A DNA stretch of 64,000 bases from Shinisaurus crocodilurus. Taxonomy: Eukaryota > Chordata > Lepidosauria > Squamata > Shinisauridae. The position numbers were made by a program, and so were the translations under genes. Shown here piece after piece: positions 36,930 to 47,075 of the stretch (its first letter is position 1; the number at the start of each line of letters is the position of its first letter). Where the stretch lies: the NCBI GenBank assembly GCA_021292165.1, contig CM037877.1, positions 299,600,726-299,664,725 of the forward strand, given 5' to 3'. The notes beneath the pieces were generated by a model, which did no database searches, was not told the DNA's origin, and saw nothing but the letters and a program-made list of their open reading frames with translations.

Positions 36930-39900
36930 CTGAGGAAAAAGGAAAGCCGTCCACAGAAATTGAGCCCCTCGTCGGTAACGGCTGGCCCAAACATGGGGCC
37001 ACAAAAGGGATATTTGTTTGGCCTCCCACAAGGGACCTCATAAAGACTCCATCCCTCAATCCACCCTCCATGGCGGGTGGCTTCTTCGCTTTGACTTTCA
37101 GGGCGTGGGAAGAGCTGTTTTTTGGAACGTGGCCAAAGAGCCATGCCTGACCCGTGGTAGGACTCACCTCTGCTGCTCGGTCCATCAGTGTCTTTCCGAT
37201 ACGCTTCCCTGCAAGAAAGAACAACCAGAGAGAGCCAGGAGGTGCGGTGATGGTCCCTGTTACAATCAGTAATGTATCTATTCCATGACGTAAGAACATA
37301 AGCAGAGCCATGCCAGGATCGGGCCAAGGGTCCCTCTAGTCCAGCATTCCGTTCCCCTGGTGGCCAGCCCACCTGCCCACGGGATCCCGTAAGCAGGACA
37401 GGAGTGCAACAGCACCCTCCCGCCCATGTTCCCCAGCAACGGGTGTACATAGGCACACTGGCTCTGATACTGGACGGAGCATAGAGCCACGAGGACTAGG
37501 AGTCATGGGTAGCCTGACCCTCCATGAATTTGTCCAGTCCCCTTTACAAGCCATCCAGACTGGAGGCCGTCACGACACCTTGTGTGTGTGTGTGTGTGTG
37601 TGTGTATACATCCCCCTGTGTTCTGTTCTTGTGAGTGCCCTCAGCACTACCCTTTGGGCCTTTTTCAGGGGTTATGACGTGGGCTGGGGACTATTCGGAC
37701 ACCTGAACTTATCAGCACTTGGCACACATTTACTATCCCTTTTGCCATGGCCATAATTTTTGGGGTGCTTCCAGACGAGCCATTTATTGTGCAATCGCAC
37801 TGCCCTATTTATGGATTTGTACTGGCCGTCTGGACGATATCGAACGTTAGTAACCATCCCAAGTTTTCCCACTACATCTTCCATTATTTTTCTTACCATG
37901 GTGGTGGTGGGGATCCGTTGACAGAATAGCTGCCCAGTGTCTTTTGGTTGGTATTTTTATTTTATTTATTTCATTTTTATAACGCCCAATAGCCGAAGCT
38001 CTCTGGGCGGTTCACAGCAATTAACGAGACAGTCCCTGCCCGCAGGCTTACAGTCTAAAAAGACACGACACACAAGGAAAAAGGAATGGGGAGGGAAGAA
38101 GGGGGAATATTAATTAATACTCCCGGCAGGGCTGGTGGAATGGCCCTGCGCTCCCTCTCTTCTCCCTCCTCTCAGCCTGCTGGAAGACACTTGGTAGACA
38201 CTTAATACCACTTAAATCAGGGGTACCGAACCCGCAGCAAGGGGGGCTCATGTGCCCCCAAGGCCTTTCCTGCATCCCCCCACAGGTGCCTTTATCTGCC
38301 CCCACCAAATTCCACACACACCCCTGCACTGATTTCCCTGCTGCCCTTGGGGCTGCAAAGATTATGCACCCCTGACCTAAATGAAAGAGTGTTTTAATGT
38401 TCTGTCTATATCTATAAATAGATAAGAGCATTATATATCAAGATGTTTAAAAGGCCTCTTCCAATCTCTGCCATTTTTAGCAAGGTGGTAAACAACAGTA
38501 ACCAGAAAAGTTTTTTTAAAAAATTATTACCGTATATTTTAATTAGCATTATAGTGTTACAGTGCTATACCTCTAGAAGTTTATAATATCTTTTTTCTTT
38601 AAAATAACATTGTAGCACTATAGGGATAGTGCAATAACACTATAAGGGTGCAAACCTCTGCATGTTTAGTCAGAAAAAAGTCCTACCAGTAGCAGGGATT
38701 GCATTCCAAAGGTGCAATCCTGCGCAAGCTTAGACGAAAGAAAGGCCTACTACAACTTCCAACATGCCCCAGAATGCTGGGAGTTGTAGGACTTTCTTTC
38801 TGTCTAAACATACATAGGATTGCACCCTTAAGTTGTAACTAATTACTTTCATTTTTAGCTTAACTTTTAACTAGTTGAAAGTAGAAATATTTAACTTTGA
38901 ACTCAAGGGTATTTTAAAAGCTGCTAACATTTAACTTTAGTTAAATTTTTCATTAACTTTTCCCATCATGGCAAATGGATGACAAGTTCTGACTCAGTAG
39001 AAGGGTCAGAAGCCATTTCCTAGGGTTCTACAGATGTGGCGTGTGTTCCTTATTCTTCTGGAAGAGGAGCAGGACACTGTAACACCCCCCACCCCACCCC
39101 AAAAGAACAATAGGGTTCCTTTCTAGCCATACCTCTGAATTCTGGCATGACATAGAAATTGTCCATGTAGAGGTTTTTCCCTCTCCAGCTGTTATAGGTG
39201 TAAGAGGACAGGATATACCCGATGAGAGTGTAACCTGTGGAGAAGAAGAAAAAAGACACAGCGAACGTGGCAAAGTGGAGGGTAGTGGAGAGAGCTGAGT
39301 AGCCCAGCCGTGGAGCCACAACCCAACTCTCCCCCCCCCCCGCCCCCCAGCAAGGGTTGCAATAGGGCGATGAGCAGAGAACAATGTGTGGCAAGAAAAC
39401 ACGAGGATGAACATCAGAGGATAAATCAGTCTGGATTATTTGCTTCTGCAGAAGACAATGCTTCACTTTCTCACTTTGTTTACCCTACAAGCTTCAAGGT
39501 GCAATCCTATGAAAATCTAGACAGAAAAAAAGGCCTACAGCTCCCAGCATGCCCCCCCCAACCAGCATGCTGGGAGCTGTAGGCCTTTTTTCTGTCTAAA
39601 CTTGCATAGGATTGCGCCCTTAGTTGGCTTAACAGCTCTGGTGTTCCAACCAGCTTCACAAGTCTGCCTTACACACAAATGCCAGAAAAATGAACACTGG
39701 TTTAGCTTGTCCCAAGCTTGTCCTACCCGTTATATTTCAGGCAGACTATCTACTTTTTAAAATATAAATTTCAAAGTGGTATCTATGCAGCCGATCCTTC
39801 CCATTATTAAAAGCAAAACAATAGCAAACCAGCTCTGGGAACTGGTGGCAAGAGGTGCGTTGTTGGCGCCACCGGCACTAGCCAAGAGGTGCCGTACGCA

Positions 39901-42648
39901 ACCAACGTTCCACCTCCCCATCTTATAGAGTCATAGAATCGTAGAGTTGGAAGGGGCCTCTAAGGCCATCGAGTCCAACCCCCTGCTCAACACAGGAGAA
40001 CAGATGTGGGGGCAGCCCAGGCGGTCACCCGTCCAAACACTGACCCCGCTCACACCTGCTTGGCTTCAGCCCGCATTATGTGCTCTTGACGCCTTCTGTG
40101 GTTCAAACTGAACTAAGCTGAAAACAGTTACAGCACTGGTGTTGAGTCCGCCCGCCCCCAAGCTCTCTTCGGTACAGCAGAAGCCAAGAAGGTACATTCA
40201 TACTGAACGCTTGAGGGGGGGGGAGTATTTTGAAACCAGCCCCCACCGCTCTTAAAATATTACATCTCTCTGTCTTTCCCGGCACCTTAAAAGACCAGCA
40301 GATGTCTTGTGGCTAGAAGAGCTTTCGTAGCCAAGAGAGCTGAGGTCAAAAGCTCCATGGAATAAGCACATTTGCAGTCGCTGCAATTAAACAAAAAATA
40401 CCCTTTAAGTCTCAACAGGGTTCATTGCTGTTTTTGGTGCAAGGGCAGCTATACTTTCGGACACGGCTGGAGTTAAGAGTTCTCTGCTGCCCTTGGTGTG
40501 AACACCCCTCCCGTCAGGGAGTGGACCCTTGAGCCCGTTTCAAATAATCCCCCTCCTCTAATTACCTTCCTTGCTTTTTTGCTCGGGCGGCACTTCGGCC
40601 ACAAAGCACTCATATTTGGGATGCGTCCCAAATCCGGCATCCTTCAGCTCTGGAGAGGAAGTGGGGAAAGGATAGGAAGAGAGGGAGATGGTGAACCTTC
40701 CTCGCCCGTTACAGGTATGTCCGCGTCCCACAACTCAGCAGGCGACAGAAGTGGCAAGACCGCCAGCCAGGGTAAAAAGCATGCCAACTTTTCCAGCAGC
40801 CTCTGCTCCCGTGCCTTTAACATCTACTCGGACAGCACATATTATTCACGGAGTGATCGTGGTGTTTATTGTAAGAAGGAGATTCACCATTTCTGCAGAG
40901 CGTTCTGCTGTTTGGGGAACAAGAGGCAGGGATGTTGAAGAGTCCTTGGTCTCGAGTCACGAGTCGAGTCACGAGTCTTTGGACCCGAGTCTCGAGTCCG
41001 AGTCCAAGTCCTTGGTTCAAAATGGTGACTCACGAGTCACGAGTCACGAGTCACTCCCAAAACTGACTCCACGAGTCCCTATTAAAATCAATGGGGTTTC
41101 TCCCCAACAAAATAAGGCTACTTCAGATGTGTGGCTTAAATAAACTCTAGGCACAAGTGTGCCTTTTTATTTCAAAACTCTGCCACTGATTTTGGCAAGA
41201 ACAGACCAGGCAGACAAACCCAAAATAACCAGGCAGGCAGAGGAGGCAGGGAACCCCAAAGCAGGCAGGCAGAGGCAGCCAAACCCCAAATGTCTGACCC
41301 TAACCCAACCCCCCCCACAACAACACATCAATCAAAATAAATCTCAACACATCGTTGGGGCTGCGCTCCTGGTAGCTGTCCATAGTGGCCGAGCAGCGGC
41401 GCGCCTCGCTTCCATGCGCTCTTCACCGGTGATCGCGCTCCTTCTGGCACAGCCAGAAGACTCGTCAACAGCCCAGGGATGTTGACGAGTCCTTGGTCTC
41501 GAGTCCCGAGTCGAGTCTCGAGTCCCATTAAAAATATTGGGACTCGAGTCCGAGTCGAGTCAGAGGGGGGACTCAGTCCGACTCACGAGTCGAGTCCTCG
41601 AGTCCGAGCCCCCATCCCTGACAAGAGGCAAGCTGAGGGAAGGCCCACAGAAGATACTGAACTTCCCACGTAGTTGAGAACTTCCGCCCATCAACCCCAC
41701 TCCAGCACGCTCAAGAAGCCTAGGGGAGAATCCCGCCTGCCCCAGGTCTATGCACACGGCAGCCGCTTCCTTACTTTCCACGTCGGTTCTGATCGCTTCC
41801 AAAGGGACGTTGTAAATACATGCAATTTCCTGCAAAGAGAGAGAGAGATGGGGAGCGCAGAAGTGAGTCCACACAGGTCCCAAGAGCACTCACGCCGGCT
41901 GGCTCCCAGACACCACAGTGCCTGCAGCAGAGGCCAGGATGCCCGGGGTTCTCGAGACCTGGGAGTGAGGCCGTCCCAAGATATTTTAGTGTCCGGAGGA
42001 GAGGGAACATCCAAGCGGCACCACCCGTCCCTACTCCTTTACTCAGGGCCCAATCCACCGGGAAGTCCTCTCTGGCACGAGCCCCACTGAACTGAAACGG
42101 GAGCTGCGCAAGAGCACAGGATATAACCCAGTGGATTGGGCCCTGTGGATCAGGCCTCTTTCTGCCATGTTGAATGGCGCCTCCACGTCGGACTTCGGTT
42201 TAGAACTGCAGGAGACAAGAGCGATGGGACAGGACGCCTGGGTTCTGGCTGTGGAGAGCCAGTGTGGCGTAGTGGTGAGAGTGTTGGTACTGGGACTCGG
42301 GAGATCTGGGTTCTAGTCCCCGCTCGGCCATGAAGCTCACCGGGTGACTTTGGGCCAGTCACCGACTCTCAGCCTAGCCTACCTCACAGGGGTGTTGTGA
42401 GGATAAAATGGAGAGGAGGAGGAAGAGGATTATGTAAGCCGCCTTGGGTTCCTTGCAGGAAAAATGGCGGGGGGGTATAAATGTAAGAAATAATAAATAA
42501 ATAAAATAAGAGGACTTATTTTGGCTCCCTCCTCATCCATTTTGGAATGCTGCCCCCCCACACACACACACACACCCATCCTCACCTTAACAAGTCGCAT
42601 AATATCCTTCAGGTCCCTGGGGGCACAGGGGCGGACAACGAAACTCAT
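36753..42648 (-). CDS. Spermidine/spermine N1-acetyltransferase-like GNAT protein, divergent paralogue
   Basis: CDS is complement(join(36753..36929, 37168..37208, 39133..39234, 40566..40649, 41775..41829, 42586..42648)): 522 bp, 173 residues, six exons with consistent phases. Exon sizes of 63, 55, 84, 102, 41 and 177 bp parallel the SAT2 gene at 48183. The GNAT fold is recognisable: N-terminal VVRPCAPRDLKDIMRLVK, YNSWRGKN, the FYVMPEFRG strand, the acetyl-CoA loop RGKRIGK (about residues 101-107) and EGWNLFRF near the end. By eye, residue numbers coincide with human SSAT1 from the middle onward. Trp84 and Arg101 are kept, but the equivalents of Glu28, Glu92, Asp93 and Tyr140 are Asn, Asp, Asn and Leu. 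SSAT1 uses Glu92 and Tyr140 in catalysis. The protein may therefore acetylate another substrate or be weakly active; that is inference. It is named only to family level. Confidence 0.85.
37168..37208 (-). CDS. SAT-like gene exon 5
   Basis: 41 bp, identical in length to SAT2 exon 5. Encodes GKRIGKTLMDRAAE, the acetyl-CoA pyrophosphate loop. CTTGCAG acceptor, GTGAGT donor. Confidence 0.9.
37287..37560 (-). mobile_element. CR1-like LINE 3' end
   Basis: Reverse complement of the TGCTGTTGCACTCCTGTCC and CCAGTTGCTGGGGAACATGG family. Followed by a GT run at 37581-37606. Confidence 0.65.
37945..38100. repeat. LINE 3' tail (ACGCCCAATAGCCGAAGC family)
   Basis: TTATTTATTTCATTTTTATA, then CCCAATAGCCGAAGCTCTCT and AGTCCCTGCCCGCAGGCTTA, the same text as 51470-51540 and 52310-52345. 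Confidence 0.6.
38708..38826. mobile_element. Palindromic MITE, family P2
   Basis: GGTGCAATCCTGCGCAAGC to CATACATAGGATTGCACCC, arms pairing through GAAAGAAAGGCCTAC / GTAGGACTTTCTTTC. A degraded left arm of another copy lies at 38648-38690. Confidence 0.7.
39133..39234 (-). CDS. SAT-like gene exon 4
   Basis: 102 bp, same length as SAT2 exon 4. Encodes GYTLIGYILSSYTYNSWRGK and [15 protein letters not shown]. The usual Glu-Asp after the hydrophobic pair is Asp-Asn here. Confidence 0.92.
39497..39618. mobile_element. Palindromic MITE, family P2
   Basis: GGTGCAATCCTATGAAAATC to CTTGCATAGGATTGCGCCC; arms share AGACAGAAAAAA-GGCCTACA and CTCCCAGCATGC. Confidence 0.78.
39928..40055 (-). mobile_element. 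CR1-like LINE 3' fragment, diverged
   Basis: AGTCATAGAATCGTAGAGTT, then CATCGAGTCCAACCCCCTGC; the remainder differs from the main CR1 subfamily. Confidence 0.65.
40566..40649 (-). CDS. SAT-like gene exon 3
   Basis: 84 bp. Encodes KLKDAGFGTHPKYECFVAEV and PPEQKSKE; GTAATT donor. The DGFG-HPFYHC wording of SSAT1 is here DAGFGTHPKYEC. Confidence 0.88.
40927..41620. mobile_element. hAT-type non-autonomous transposon, CGAGTC family, copy 4
   Basis: 694 bp with CAGGGATG ends and a perfect 8-bp duplication ACAAGAGG (40919-40926 and 41621-41628). Shares the GGGGCTGCGCTCCTGGTAGC centre with copy 2, and an internal CAGGGATGTTGACGAG near 41475. It lies in intron 2 of the SAT-like gene. Confidence 0.92.
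41775..41829 (-). CDS. SAT-like gene exon 2
   Basis: 55 bp, one codon longer than the 52-bp SAT2 exon. Encodes EIACIYNVPLEAIRTDVE, with CTTTGCAG acceptor and GTAAGG donor. The region lines the polyamine site in SSAT1. Confidence 0.82.
42045..42152. mobile_element. MITE with CAGGGCCCAATCCACC ends
   Basis: Starts CAGGGCCCAATCCACCGGG and ends CCCAGTGGATTGGGCCCTG, an inverted repeat of about 16 bp. Flanks do not give a clear 8-bp duplication. Confidence 0.65.
42254..42511 (+). mobile_element. Sauria-type tRNA-derived SINE
   Basis: Complete-looking copy: A box TGGCGTAGTGG, B box GGTTCTAGTCC, body GGGCCAGTCACCGACTCTCA, and CTTGGGTTCCTTGCAGG followed by an AATAAATAAA tail. Confidence 0.85.
42586..42648 (-). 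CDS. SAT-like gene exon 1 with start codon
   Basis: 63 bp, same size as SAT2 exon 1. Encodes MSFVVRPCAPRDLKDIMRLV-K. The ATG is chosen because SSAT family proteins start a few residues before the IR/VRP motif. GTGAGG donor. Confidence 0.88.
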
Positions 42649-42675
42649 GGCTCTCCACTCCTGCACCTTCTCCGG

Positions 42676-42678
<3 letters not shown>

Positions 42679-42723
<45 letters not shown>

Positions 42724-42733
42724 TGTCTGTCTC

Positions 42734-42784
<51 letters not shown>
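42679..42784. repeat. Compound (GT)n(CT)n microsatellite next to SAT-like start codon
   Basis: 44 bp of GT followed by about 60 bp of TC/TG-rich repeat. On the coding strand it is (GA)n(CA)n ending about 30 bp before the ATG, so it sits in the 5' UTR or core promoter of the minus-strand gene. Confidence 0.92.
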
Positions 42785-42788
<4 letters not shown>

Positions 42789-42879
42789 TGCCGCTGGGGT
42801 TGCATAAGGGCACAGGGTGGGGATCATGTCCCTCCTCCTCCTGCTCCTCTCCTGCCCGAGTTCTCCTGGGGAGGAGGGG

Positions 42880-43178
42880 CACGGCACCTGGCTGCCAGCA
42901 GCCCACGCCTGGAAGGTCCCAAGCTCAATCCCTGGCACCTCAGTCAACCTTCGCCTGGATTACGGGGGTGGGTGTGGGTGGGTGGGGGCTAAGAAATGCC
43001 TCTCTCCCTCTGAGAGCTTGGAGAGGTCTTCAGGAAGGTTCAGGAAGTCCTGCTCAGCGGGGTGGGGGTGGCTCAGCATGCAGGAGGGAGAAGGCCACAG
43101 GTTCAATCCCCGGCAGGCCTCTCCACTTAGCATGGAGCAGTGGAAGGGAAGGGCCGCTTCCTGCCTGATACTCTGGAG
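42880..43178 (+). mobile_element. tRNA-derived SINE fragments (second family)
   Basis: Two pieces with tRNA-like wording: AAGCTCAATCCCTGGCACCT near 42920 and GGCTCAGCATGC with GGTTCAATCCCCGGCAGGC near 43070-43120. Confidence 0.5.
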
Positions 43179-43313
43179 CAGTGTCCTCCAACCTTGGGTC
43201 CCCAGATGTTTTTGGCCTACAACTCCCAGCATGCCCCAGCCAGCTACGCTGGCTGGGGCATGCTGGGAGTTGTAGGCCAAAAACATCTGGGGACCCAAGG
43301 TTGGAGGACACTG
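43179..43313. mobile_element. Palindromic hAT-type MITE, family P1
   Basis: CAGTGTCCTCCAACCTTGGG arms and a perfect direct 8-bp duplication CTCTGGAG (43171-43178 and 43314-43321). Near-perfect 67-bp hairpin arms meet at CAGCTACGCTGG. Confidence 0.88.
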
Positions 43314-43489
43314 CTCTGGAGAGCTCCTGCCAGTCCGAGGAGAGAATCCTGAGGCTGGGTAGATCGGGGCAGCCTCACTCCGCCCAAGCAGGAACCAACA
43401 AGGGCTCCATGCACCCAGAGGAGAGGCCAGCTGGAGCGTAGGACCAGGAGGCCCAAAAAGGAAACGGAAGACAAGCCGAATCCTGCTTT

Positions 43490-44580
43490 TTATTTACTAT
43501 AACCTATTTGTAGGTGTGGAGAAAGCCAACCTAAGCCCCCTTTCTGACACACACACACTCACCAAGGTGGGGGGAAGGAGACCCAGGGGGGGGGGGAGAG
43601 ACAGCCAGTCTCCACAGAGACCAAAGGGGACAAACAACATCTGCATAGAATCACCCCAGGGGGGAAGGCAGGAAGCATCCCCAGGTTCGTCAATGCTCTC
43701 GTATATCAGCCCCATCTACATAAGACTTGAATACCTTGCGAGAGCAGACATTTCGGCACCCATAAGAAAGGGCCATTCAACACCACAGGATGGGACCATT
43801 AAGCAAGTGGCTTCAAAGGGACCCCACCCCACGGGGGGAAGGCGTCACCCCACCTGACCCAAAAGGCCGCCCCTCAGGGAGGGTGTCAACCCACCTGATC
43901 ACGGAGGGAAGGGCTACGTGAAACACCAAGGTATAAAACACCCTGCGCAAGGGAACTGAGTTGTTGGACCTGATCAGCAATCTTGCCCCATGCTTGGGGT
44001 AAGGGAACGAAGGGATCAGCAACCTCGGGTAGCAGCACCCGGCGTGCTCCAGCTAGCTGAAATCACTGGCCGCTTGGGTTGACCGGACCCCCCCGGGAAA
44101 CCAAGCTGAAATCACTCACAAGCCGCTTGGGTAGACCGGACCTCCGCCGGGAACCCAGCTAGCCGCTTGGGTAGACCGGACCTCCGCCGGGAACCCAGCT
44201 AGCAGCATGTGGTTGACCGGGCCTCTGCTGGAGCCCGAGCTGAACTAACTAGCTGAGAGCCCTGAAATCACGGTGTCCTTGAGACCTCTTGCTTGCTACT
44301 TTGTGCTGTACTGATAAGCTGTATTGCTGGCGTGTGTCTGGGTTTGTGAAGGTGATTTTGTAAATAAACTTGTTTTATAAAAGATACTTTTGTGGCTATA
44401 AGTTATCCCTTTGTTCTGGGCTAAGGGTGATAGTCGCTGGGGACCTCGGAGAAGGCCCGCCCTAGGACTCGCTACCCCCTTAGCATTGAACCCGCGCAGA
44501 AGACCAGGTTGTTGGTCTTCCACTGTAGGCTAGGATTTGCCAGCAAAAAATCCTAATGGGGCCCTTGCAAAATGACAGTG
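43490..44580 (+). mobile_element. Possible solo LTR of an endogenous retroelement
   Basis: A roughly 1.1-kb non-coding block with a TATA-like GGTATAAAAC (43931) and, 430 bp downstream, a poly(A)-like AATAAA (about 44361) followed by T/G-rich text. The order suggests U3-R-U5. No coding genes, primer-binding site or clear terminal TG...CA with target duplication could be fixed, so boundaries are approximate. It could be another promoter-bearing repeat. Confidence 0.35.
44069..44245 (+). repeat. Tandem repeat with a perfect 40-bp pair
   Basis: 44121-44160 and 44161-44200 are identical (AGCCGCTTGGGTAGACCGGA ...). Diverged units flank them on both sides. Confidence 0.92.
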
Positions 44581-44589
44581 CTGAGGTAT

Positions 44590-44935
44590 CTCTCAAGTTA
44601 AAAAGTCAAGGATAGAAAATCTCCCAGATTTATTATAGCTGATAAAAGTTTTTTTTTTTTTTTTAAAGGCACAAAATTACAATCTATATCACAAAGTTTA
44701 CAGGATTATATAATAAACATTGTACAAGTAAGTACATATATGTGTGAAGAAACATCACACATGTCAATTCAAAGTACACAATTATTACAAAACTCGTTAA
44801 GTAAGACTGGAGATGAATCTTTTAAACTTTGTGATATAGATTGTAATTTTGTGCCTTTAAAAAAAAACACTTTTATCAGCTAGCTATAAATTTGGGAGAT
44901 TTTCTATCCTTGACTTTTTAACTTGAGAGTTCTTT
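44590..44935. mobile_element. Fold-back element
   Basis: A left arm at about 44590-44700 (AAAAAGTCAAGGATAGAAAA ... CACAAAATTACAATCTATAT) is the reverse complement of a right arm at about 44820-44930, separated by a loop of about 110 bp. Arms are over 90 percent alike by eye. Confidence 0.78.
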
Positions 44936-44949
44936 CCGGTCAGGAATTA

Positions 44950-45203
44950 CAGTCATGCCTTGGATTGAGAGCATAATTCGTTCCGGAAACGTGCTTGTAA
45001 TCCAAAACACTCTTACGTATATCAAAACGAAATCCCCCCAAAAAAATTGGTACAGAGATTTTTAATTTAAGCCGTACTACAGTACTTGTATTGCAAGACG
45101 TCGCTTGTATATCAAGTACAAAAAAAATTAAATATTTAAAAATTTGCTTGTCTTGCAAGAAAACACTCTCAAACCAAGTTGCTTGCAATCCAAGGTATTA
45201 CTG
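44950..45203. mobile_element. Tc1/mariner-type MITE, copy 1
   Basis: CAGTCATGCCTTGGATTGAG and CAATCCAAGGTATTACTG ends, flanked by TA on both sides. Reverse copy at 55822-56070. Confidence 0.82.
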
Positions 45204-45306
45204 TATGCTATTGCCCTTTGTTAAAAGCCAACGCTGAGGTATCTTACAGGGTTCCTGTAAAGATGACAAGCAAGTTAATGTGAAGCCCTTTGGACACTTA
45301 AAAGCA

Positions 45307-45525
45307 GAGGGCACAGGCATGGCTCAGTGGCAGGGCCCCGGCTGTGCATGCAGAAGGTCCCGGGTTCGATCCTCGGCACTTCCAAGTAGGGCTGGGAAAA
45401 GCTCCTGCCCGAAACCCTGGAGGGAGAGCTACTGCTGCTGCCAGTCAGTATCAACAAGCCTGGGTTGGATGGACGCAGGGTCAGACTCAGCACAAGGCAG
45501 CTTCTTCCCATGTTCCTAAACACAC
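45307..45525 (+). mobile_element. tRNA-derived SINE (second family), near full length
   Basis: A box TGGCTCAGTGG, B box GGTTCGATCC, then GGAGAGCTACTGCTGCTGCC and CAAGGCAGCTTCTTCCCATG. Distinct from the Sauria-type SINE. Confidence 0.75.
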
Positions 45526-45534
45526 TGGCTGGGT

Positions 45535-45872
45535 TCAGACAACACAATAAGTCACACACTCAAGAGCTGAGTATGAGCTGAGTGTGGGCTGCTGTTGAAC
45601 CATGGGTGGTCACTGAAACGTGCTGGGTTATTGTGTTGTCTGAACCCAGCCGAGATAACAAACCATAGTGAACAACCCACAGTTCACAACCCAACAACAA
45701 ACCATGGGTTCTCTTCGTGGGTTGTTTGTGGTTATTTAACAAGCCATGGTTCGTTAGCACAGCTGGCTTCAGACAACGCAACAACCCACATTTCAACAAC
45801 CCATGGTTCAACGACAACCCACATTCAGCCCACACTCAGCCCTTGAGTCTGGGTTATCATGTTGCCTGAACC
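45535..45872. mobile_element. Fold-back MITE rich in AACCCA/TGGGTT motifs
   Basis: CTGGGTTCAGACAACACAAT pairs with the reverse of ATGTTGCCTGAACCCAG. Interior of alternating CCATGGGTT and AACCCACA motifs. Related to 16575-16870. Confidence 0.65.
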
Positions 45873-45899
45873 CAGTCACCGTGTTGCTGTCTTGTTAAG

Positions 45900-46920
45900 C
45901 AGATGTTGCAAGGAACAGTTTTTAAAAAAAATACAAAACATGAGGCCACTGGTCTTGGGGAAACTCTTTGCTACAGCTCAGAAGTGGTCATCCCACCCTG
46001 AATTTCTAGCAAATCCTCTAATGGTAATCCTCTGCTAGGTACAACTCCAGCACCCCATTTCCTGCCTCCAGCTGTAGCAGCCCCTCATGTCGTCGGAGCT
46101 CGCTTCTCCCTTCTCCATCCCTCCGTCAATTCCTCCGGTCCATGCTGAGGCATTTTGGATATTTAAAAGCCTGGCTCCCAAAGGCAAAATACATTATGCA
46201 TGGTAAGCAAACACATGTCTACTGACTTAACTGGCGAGATGCACACAGCTCTGTATTAGCTAAGCAAATGTGCTAATCACAAAACTGGAGCTACACCAGA
46301 GTAAAGTCTGGATTCGGGAGGGGAGATTCCCACACAGACATGCTCTCTCGGCTTCGGTCTAGTTCTCCTTCCCTCTTCCCCGGCCACACAATTCCACGGT
46401 TTGTCCTGCATCGTCTGGAATGGCCAAATTATCTGTGGCGAAGGTCTCTAGAAGGCGCCCGATCTCATTGGCACAAGGGAAGCTGGGGTGCCTCTGAGCA
46501 GGTGCAGAGTGTGCCGGCCCAAGGCATTTCTCTGCCTGAGGTGGAAGACAAGACGGCGCCCTCCTCCCATTCCATGGACCAAAGCCGACTGGACTGGCGC
46601 TGAAGCGTCCTTCGGCACAGGCAATGGGGCAGCATTCACCTCCACCCCTGAGAAGGCAGCAGGCTAGCTTAGGGGGCACAGGGAAGGCCACGAGGCCCAC
46701 GGCTCTCTCCGGCAAGCCCTTGCTGCCGCCCCCCAGCATCTGCCGCCTGAGGCGATTGCTTCACTCTGCCTGTCGGCAGGGCCGGCCCAGCTCTCTCCAC
46801 AGGCCCCGTCGTGATCAGAGGCCATCATCACTGGACGCTGAACGGGGATTAGTGAACGGTGAGGAATTCGGGGGGCAAAGAAGCAACCGGGGACAGGCCC
46901 CGTCCTCCAGACCCTGTTGG
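45900..46920. other. Intergenic stretch with no recognised gene
   Basis: No coding content. A GGCAGGGCCGGCCCAGC phrase near 46778 resembles a hAT end, but I could not pair it. Confidence 0.4.
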
Positions 46921-46924
46921 GGGG

Positions 46925-47010
46925 CTTCCCAGAGGCCCTGCTGGCCAGGAGTGGTGGGCGTCACAGTCCAACACGTCTGGAGGACATCAGGGTGGTGGGG
47001 AAGGCGGCTC
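46925..47010. repeat. Half copy of palindromic MITE P3
   Basis: GGCGTCACAGTCCAACACGT, then CTGGAGGACATCAGGGTGG. Confidence 0.5.
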
Positions 47011-47075
47011 TGGTGCACGTCTGACGCATCCTTCGAGAGTATGCTTAAGAATAATTCCTTCTTCGGGCGCCCTCA

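Noticed and set aside
36753..42648. Calling the minus-strand SAT-like gene a pseudogene
   Set aside because: All six exons keep frame, splice sites and a normal stop; substitutions are limited and the fold motifs remain. Loss of catalytic residues alone does not show it is dead.
42521..43168. 215-residue plus-strand frame
   Set aside because: Consists largely of Cys-Val and Ser-Leu repeats from the GT/CT microsatellite; antisense to SAT-like exon 1.
45315..45372. Functional tRNA gene
   Set aside because: A and B boxes are present, but the cloverleaf does not close and the head continues into a SINE body. The same holds for the Sauria-type heads at 42254 and 62484.
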